Shown: positions 61,936 through 64,000 of the stretch, piece by piece
How positions within the stretch are numbered: the stretch's first letter is position 1
Layout: each line of letters starts with the position of its first letter
Assembly (NCBI RefSeq): GCF_012396615.1
Contig: NZ_JAAXPV010000009.1
Span: forward strand, 1-64,000
DNA: 64,000 nucleotides
Origin: Rothia terrae
GTDB lineage: Bacteria; Actinomycetota; Actinomycetes; Actinomycetales; Micrococcaceae
Direction: 5' to 3'
Notes under the pieces: model-generated
The model's input: only the letters and a program-made list of their open reading frames with translations
What the model was told of the DNA's origin: nothing
The model's database searches: none
Made by a program: the position numbers and the translations under genes

Positions 61936-63749
61936 TGCCAAGGCACGCTCCCCCGCTAGCTGAAGACAAGGTAGACCTCAGCCCTGAAGAACAACGCGAA
62001 GTACGCGCACGGTCACTAAAGCTGTTGAAAGAAATACTGGCACCCGTACGGTGGAGGATTCTGGCAACAGTGGTTCTCGTGGTTGTGGCAACGGCTATCA
62101 GCACATTCATGCCGCTTTTGCTCTCCTACGCTATTGACCACGCAGTGGCGCCATTAGTCAACGGCGACGCGTCACTGCTTGCACAGATGGCGCTACTGTA
62201 CGTTGGGTTAGCTGTATGCGCCTCGATAACTACCTACGCTAACGTCGTTCTCACCACCTCAATTTCGCAAAAAGCGCTCTACGGCTTGAGAGCTCGCATG
62301 TTTGAGCATGCCCAAAAACTGCCCGTTGGTTTTCACGAAACCTACACGTCGGGAAGAGTAGTTTCACGTCTTACCTCAGACCTTGAAACGCTCAAATCCT
62401 TTCTTGATTCCGGTCTTTCGCAGCTGGCGTCAACCATTTTGAGCATGGTGTTTACGGCGGTTGCCCTTGTTCTGTTGGACTGGAAGTCTGGCCTTGCCCT
62501 GCTAGTGATGCTCATTCCTATCTGGTTCTTGACCGCGTGGTTTCGTCGACGCTCCGCCGTAGCTTTTCGCGCGCAACGCGTTGTCAACGCCCAGCTCATC
62601 GGCCGCTTCGTCGAAACGTTCACCGGCATCCGAGCGGTCAAGGCCTTCCGCTACGAATCAGTCTCGCGTGAACGTTACGGTGACATCGCCGAGGACTACC
62701 GTGTGAAGGTCATGGACGCCATCAAGGTTCTGGGCATCTATATGCCAACGCTCGGGGCTATCGGCAACGTATATCTTGGCGTGGTGCTGACCATCGGCGG
62801 TTTCGCGGTTCTCAATGGCCACATGGAAGTTGGTGTTTTGCTGGCGCTTACCATCTACGCCACGCGCGTTTTTGAGCCAATTTTCTCGCTTTCAGATTTC
62901 TATAACCAGTTCCAGTCAGCGGTCTCCGCCCTGGAAAAGGTCTCTGGTTTCCTTGCCCAGGAACCCGACGTTGCTGAACCCGCGCATCCGGTTGTACGCA
63001 CCGCTGAGGCAGATGGCTCTGTGGTGTTCAAAGACGTCGAGTTCAGCTACATTTCAGGGCGCCCGGCCCTGCACCGCACTAACCTAGAGGTTCCCGCCGG
63101 GCAGCAGTTAGCGCTGGTGGGTAAGACAGGTGCGGGCAAATCTACTCTGGCTAAGCTGGTGGCGCGTTTCTACGACGTTTCCTCCGGCAAACTATTGTTG
63201 GACGGCGTGGACATCCGCGATCTCTCCGAAGAGCAGTTGCGCCGTGAGGTCGTGATGGTAACACAGGAGGCCTTCCTCTTTTCAGGCACGGTTGCCGATA
63301 ATATCCGCCTGGCTAGGCCTTCTGCCAGTGACAATGAAGTTCTTGAGGCAGCTAAAACCGTTGGAGTACACGATTTCATCGCGCAGCTACCCGAGGGGTA
63401 CGGCACCGACCTCGCAACCCGCGGCGGACGCCTGTCATCCGGGCAGAGACAGCTGATTTCCTTTGCGCGTGCCTTCCTCGTAGACCCCGCCGTACTCATC
63501 CTTGACGAGGCAACCGCGTCCCTCGATATTCCCTCAGAGAAGCTGGTGCAGCGAGGTCTAGCTCAGCTGTCGCAGGGACGTACCACCATCATCATCGCCC
63601 ACCGACTCTCAACAGTGTTGGATTCCGACCGGGTGTTGGTGGTTGATGAGGGCAGAATTATTGAGGATGGCTCCCCGACGGCTCTGGTGCAGAGCGGCGG
63701 GGTCTTTGCCGAGATGGTGAAGGCGTGGGATCAGGCGATGGGTAACTAA
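61935..63749 (+). CDS. ABC exporter half-transporter with canonical ATP site
   Basis: 604 aa: six-helix membrane domain (about 40-330), then an ATPase with Walker A LVGKTGAGKSTLAK, Q-loop VMVTQEAFLFSG, signature LSSGQRQLISFARA (Gly-to-Ser in the second position) and Walker B AVLILDEATASLD with the catalytic Glu. Partner of the preceding degenerate subunit, translationally coupled with it. Heterodimeric ABCs of this layout export drugs, peptides or lipids. Confidence 0.92.
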   Translation: MPRHAPPLAEDKVDLSPEEQREVRARSLKLLKEILAPVRWRILATVVLVVVATAISTFMPLLLSYAIDHAVAPLVNGDASLLAQMALLYVGLAVCASITTYANVVLTTSISQKALYGLRARMFEHAQKLPVGFHETYTSGRVVSRLTSDLETLKSFLDSGLSQLASTILSMVFTAVALVLLDWKSGLALLVMLIPIWFLTAWFRRRSAVAFRAQRVVNAQLIGRFVETFTGIRAVKAFRYESVSRERYGDIAEDYRVKVMDAIKVLGIYMPTLGAIGNVYLGVVLTIGGFAVLNGHMEVGVLLALTIYATRVFEPIFSLSDFYNQFQSAVSALEKVSGFLAQEPDVAEPAHPVVRTAEADGSVVFKDVEFSYISGRPALHRTNLEVPAGQQLALVGKTGAGKSTLAKLVARFYDVSSGKLLLDGVDIRDLSEEQLRREVVMVTQEAFLFSGTVADNIRLARPSASDNEVLEAAKTVGVHDFIAQLPEGYGTDLATRGGRLSSGQRQLISFARAFLVDPAVLILDEATASLDIPSEKLVQRGLAQLSQGRTTIIIAHRLSTVLDSDRVLVVDEGRIIEDGSPTALVQSGGVFAEMVKAWDQAMGN

Positions 63750-63863
63750 GCCCGAGAGATGCCAAGACAGCAGACACATTCTTGCCCGACGTTGCCACTC
63801 TATTTGTGATCTCCTTATCATTAATAACAAAGCGCGAAAGCCGAACAGAGAACAGGAAAGAAT

Positions 63864-64000
63864 ATGCCTTCCTCACAGCCCGTGACAGAATCTCAGCAAA
63901 AGGCCCTTGATGAGTTTAAAGCCATCATGGGAGCCGATAAGGTGCTCCACGCGGAGCATGCTACCCGCCCTTTCAGTAAAGGGTACCGTTTTGGTGGCGG
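63864..64000 (+). CDS. FAD-linked oxidase (glycolate/D-lactate oxidase-like), partial at right edge
   Basis: Only 45 codons are visible, from the ATG at 63864 with AGGAAAG upstream. ALDEFKAIMGADKVLHAE and TRPFSKGYRFGG match the N-terminus of FAD-binding oxidases of the GlcD/Dld type, just before the FAD-binding loop. The rest lies outside the window. Confidence 0.6.
   Translation, partial: MPSSQPVTESQQKALDEFKAIMGADKVLHAEHATRPFSKGYRFGG

Noticed and set aside
1-64000. CRISPR array or prophage
   Set aside because: No regularly spaced repeats and no phage structural, integrase or lysis genes were found.

Overview
The window looks like chromosomal DNA of a mid-to-high-GC actinobacterium of the family Micrococcaceae. 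Rothia is my best guess, from gene content, protein character and gene order recognised from memory and not from a search. Supporting signs are a Crp/GlxR-type regulator, a bS22/AURKAIP1-like mini ribosomal protein, a Tad pilus locus with DUF4244 and Rv3654c-type proteins, a MarP-type protease, and many start codons preceded by a -10 hexamer at 6-7 nt (probable leaderless mRNAs). From topA to the metallophosphoesterase (28.7-59.9 kb) the order follows the conserved actinobacterial block that M. tuberculosis carries as Rv3646c-Rv3683, with losses and insertions.

Layout. 1-6.2 kb is an accessory island of lower GC. It holds a translationally coupled pair on the minus strand: an MmeI-like single-chain restriction-modification enzyme, then a large protein with an N-terminal nucleotide-processing/TIR-like fold and a P-loop ATPase module that runs off the left edge. 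A divergent unknown gene lies beside them. 6.2-18.4 kb is respiratory: menE and menA (menaquinone), a family of three related membrane proteins (one broken by an in-frame amber codon), and the System II cytochrome c operon (thioredoxin-like lipoprotein, ccdA, resB, ccsB), followed by a phosphatase, a glutaredoxin and bS22. 18.7-28.6 kb has two adjacent regulators (GntR/FCD and ArsR) with very long disordered tails, acuC, the Trk potassium system, an unusual structured intergenic stretch, proC and a TIM-barrel isomerase.

28.7-42.2 kb carries topA, flavin-binding split-barrel proteins, a methyltransferase, a pyrimidine-dimer glycosylase, trhO, a VapBC-type toxin-antitoxin cassette flanked by two nearly identical hairpins, a medium-chain oxidoreductase, a predicted secreted phospholipase A2 and an MrfA/YprA-type helicase. 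42.2-46.3 kb is a Tad/Flp pilus operon with a tight cluster of DnaA boxes inside it. 46.4-64 kb holds a family A DNA polymerase, a CoA-pyrophosphatase-like Nudix protein, nth, acs, aroQ, marP, crp, a second Nudix gene, ridA, a bifunctional penicillin-binding protein, a metallophosphoesterase, a heterodimeric ABC exporter with one degenerate ATP site, and the start of an FAD-linked oxidase.

How the parts connect: menE/menA and the cytochrome c genes together imply menaquinone-linked respiration with c-type cytochromes. polA-like, nth, the dimer glycosylase, the MrfA-type helicase and topA form a DNA maintenance set. The Tad operon, the PBP, MarP and the phospholipase are cell-surface functions. 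The most novel material is the defence pair at the left edge, the twin tail-extended regulators, the DnaA-box cluster, and the alternative-pairing RNA/DNA element between trkA and proC. No tRNA, rRNA, CRISPR array, insertion sequence or prophage was seen.
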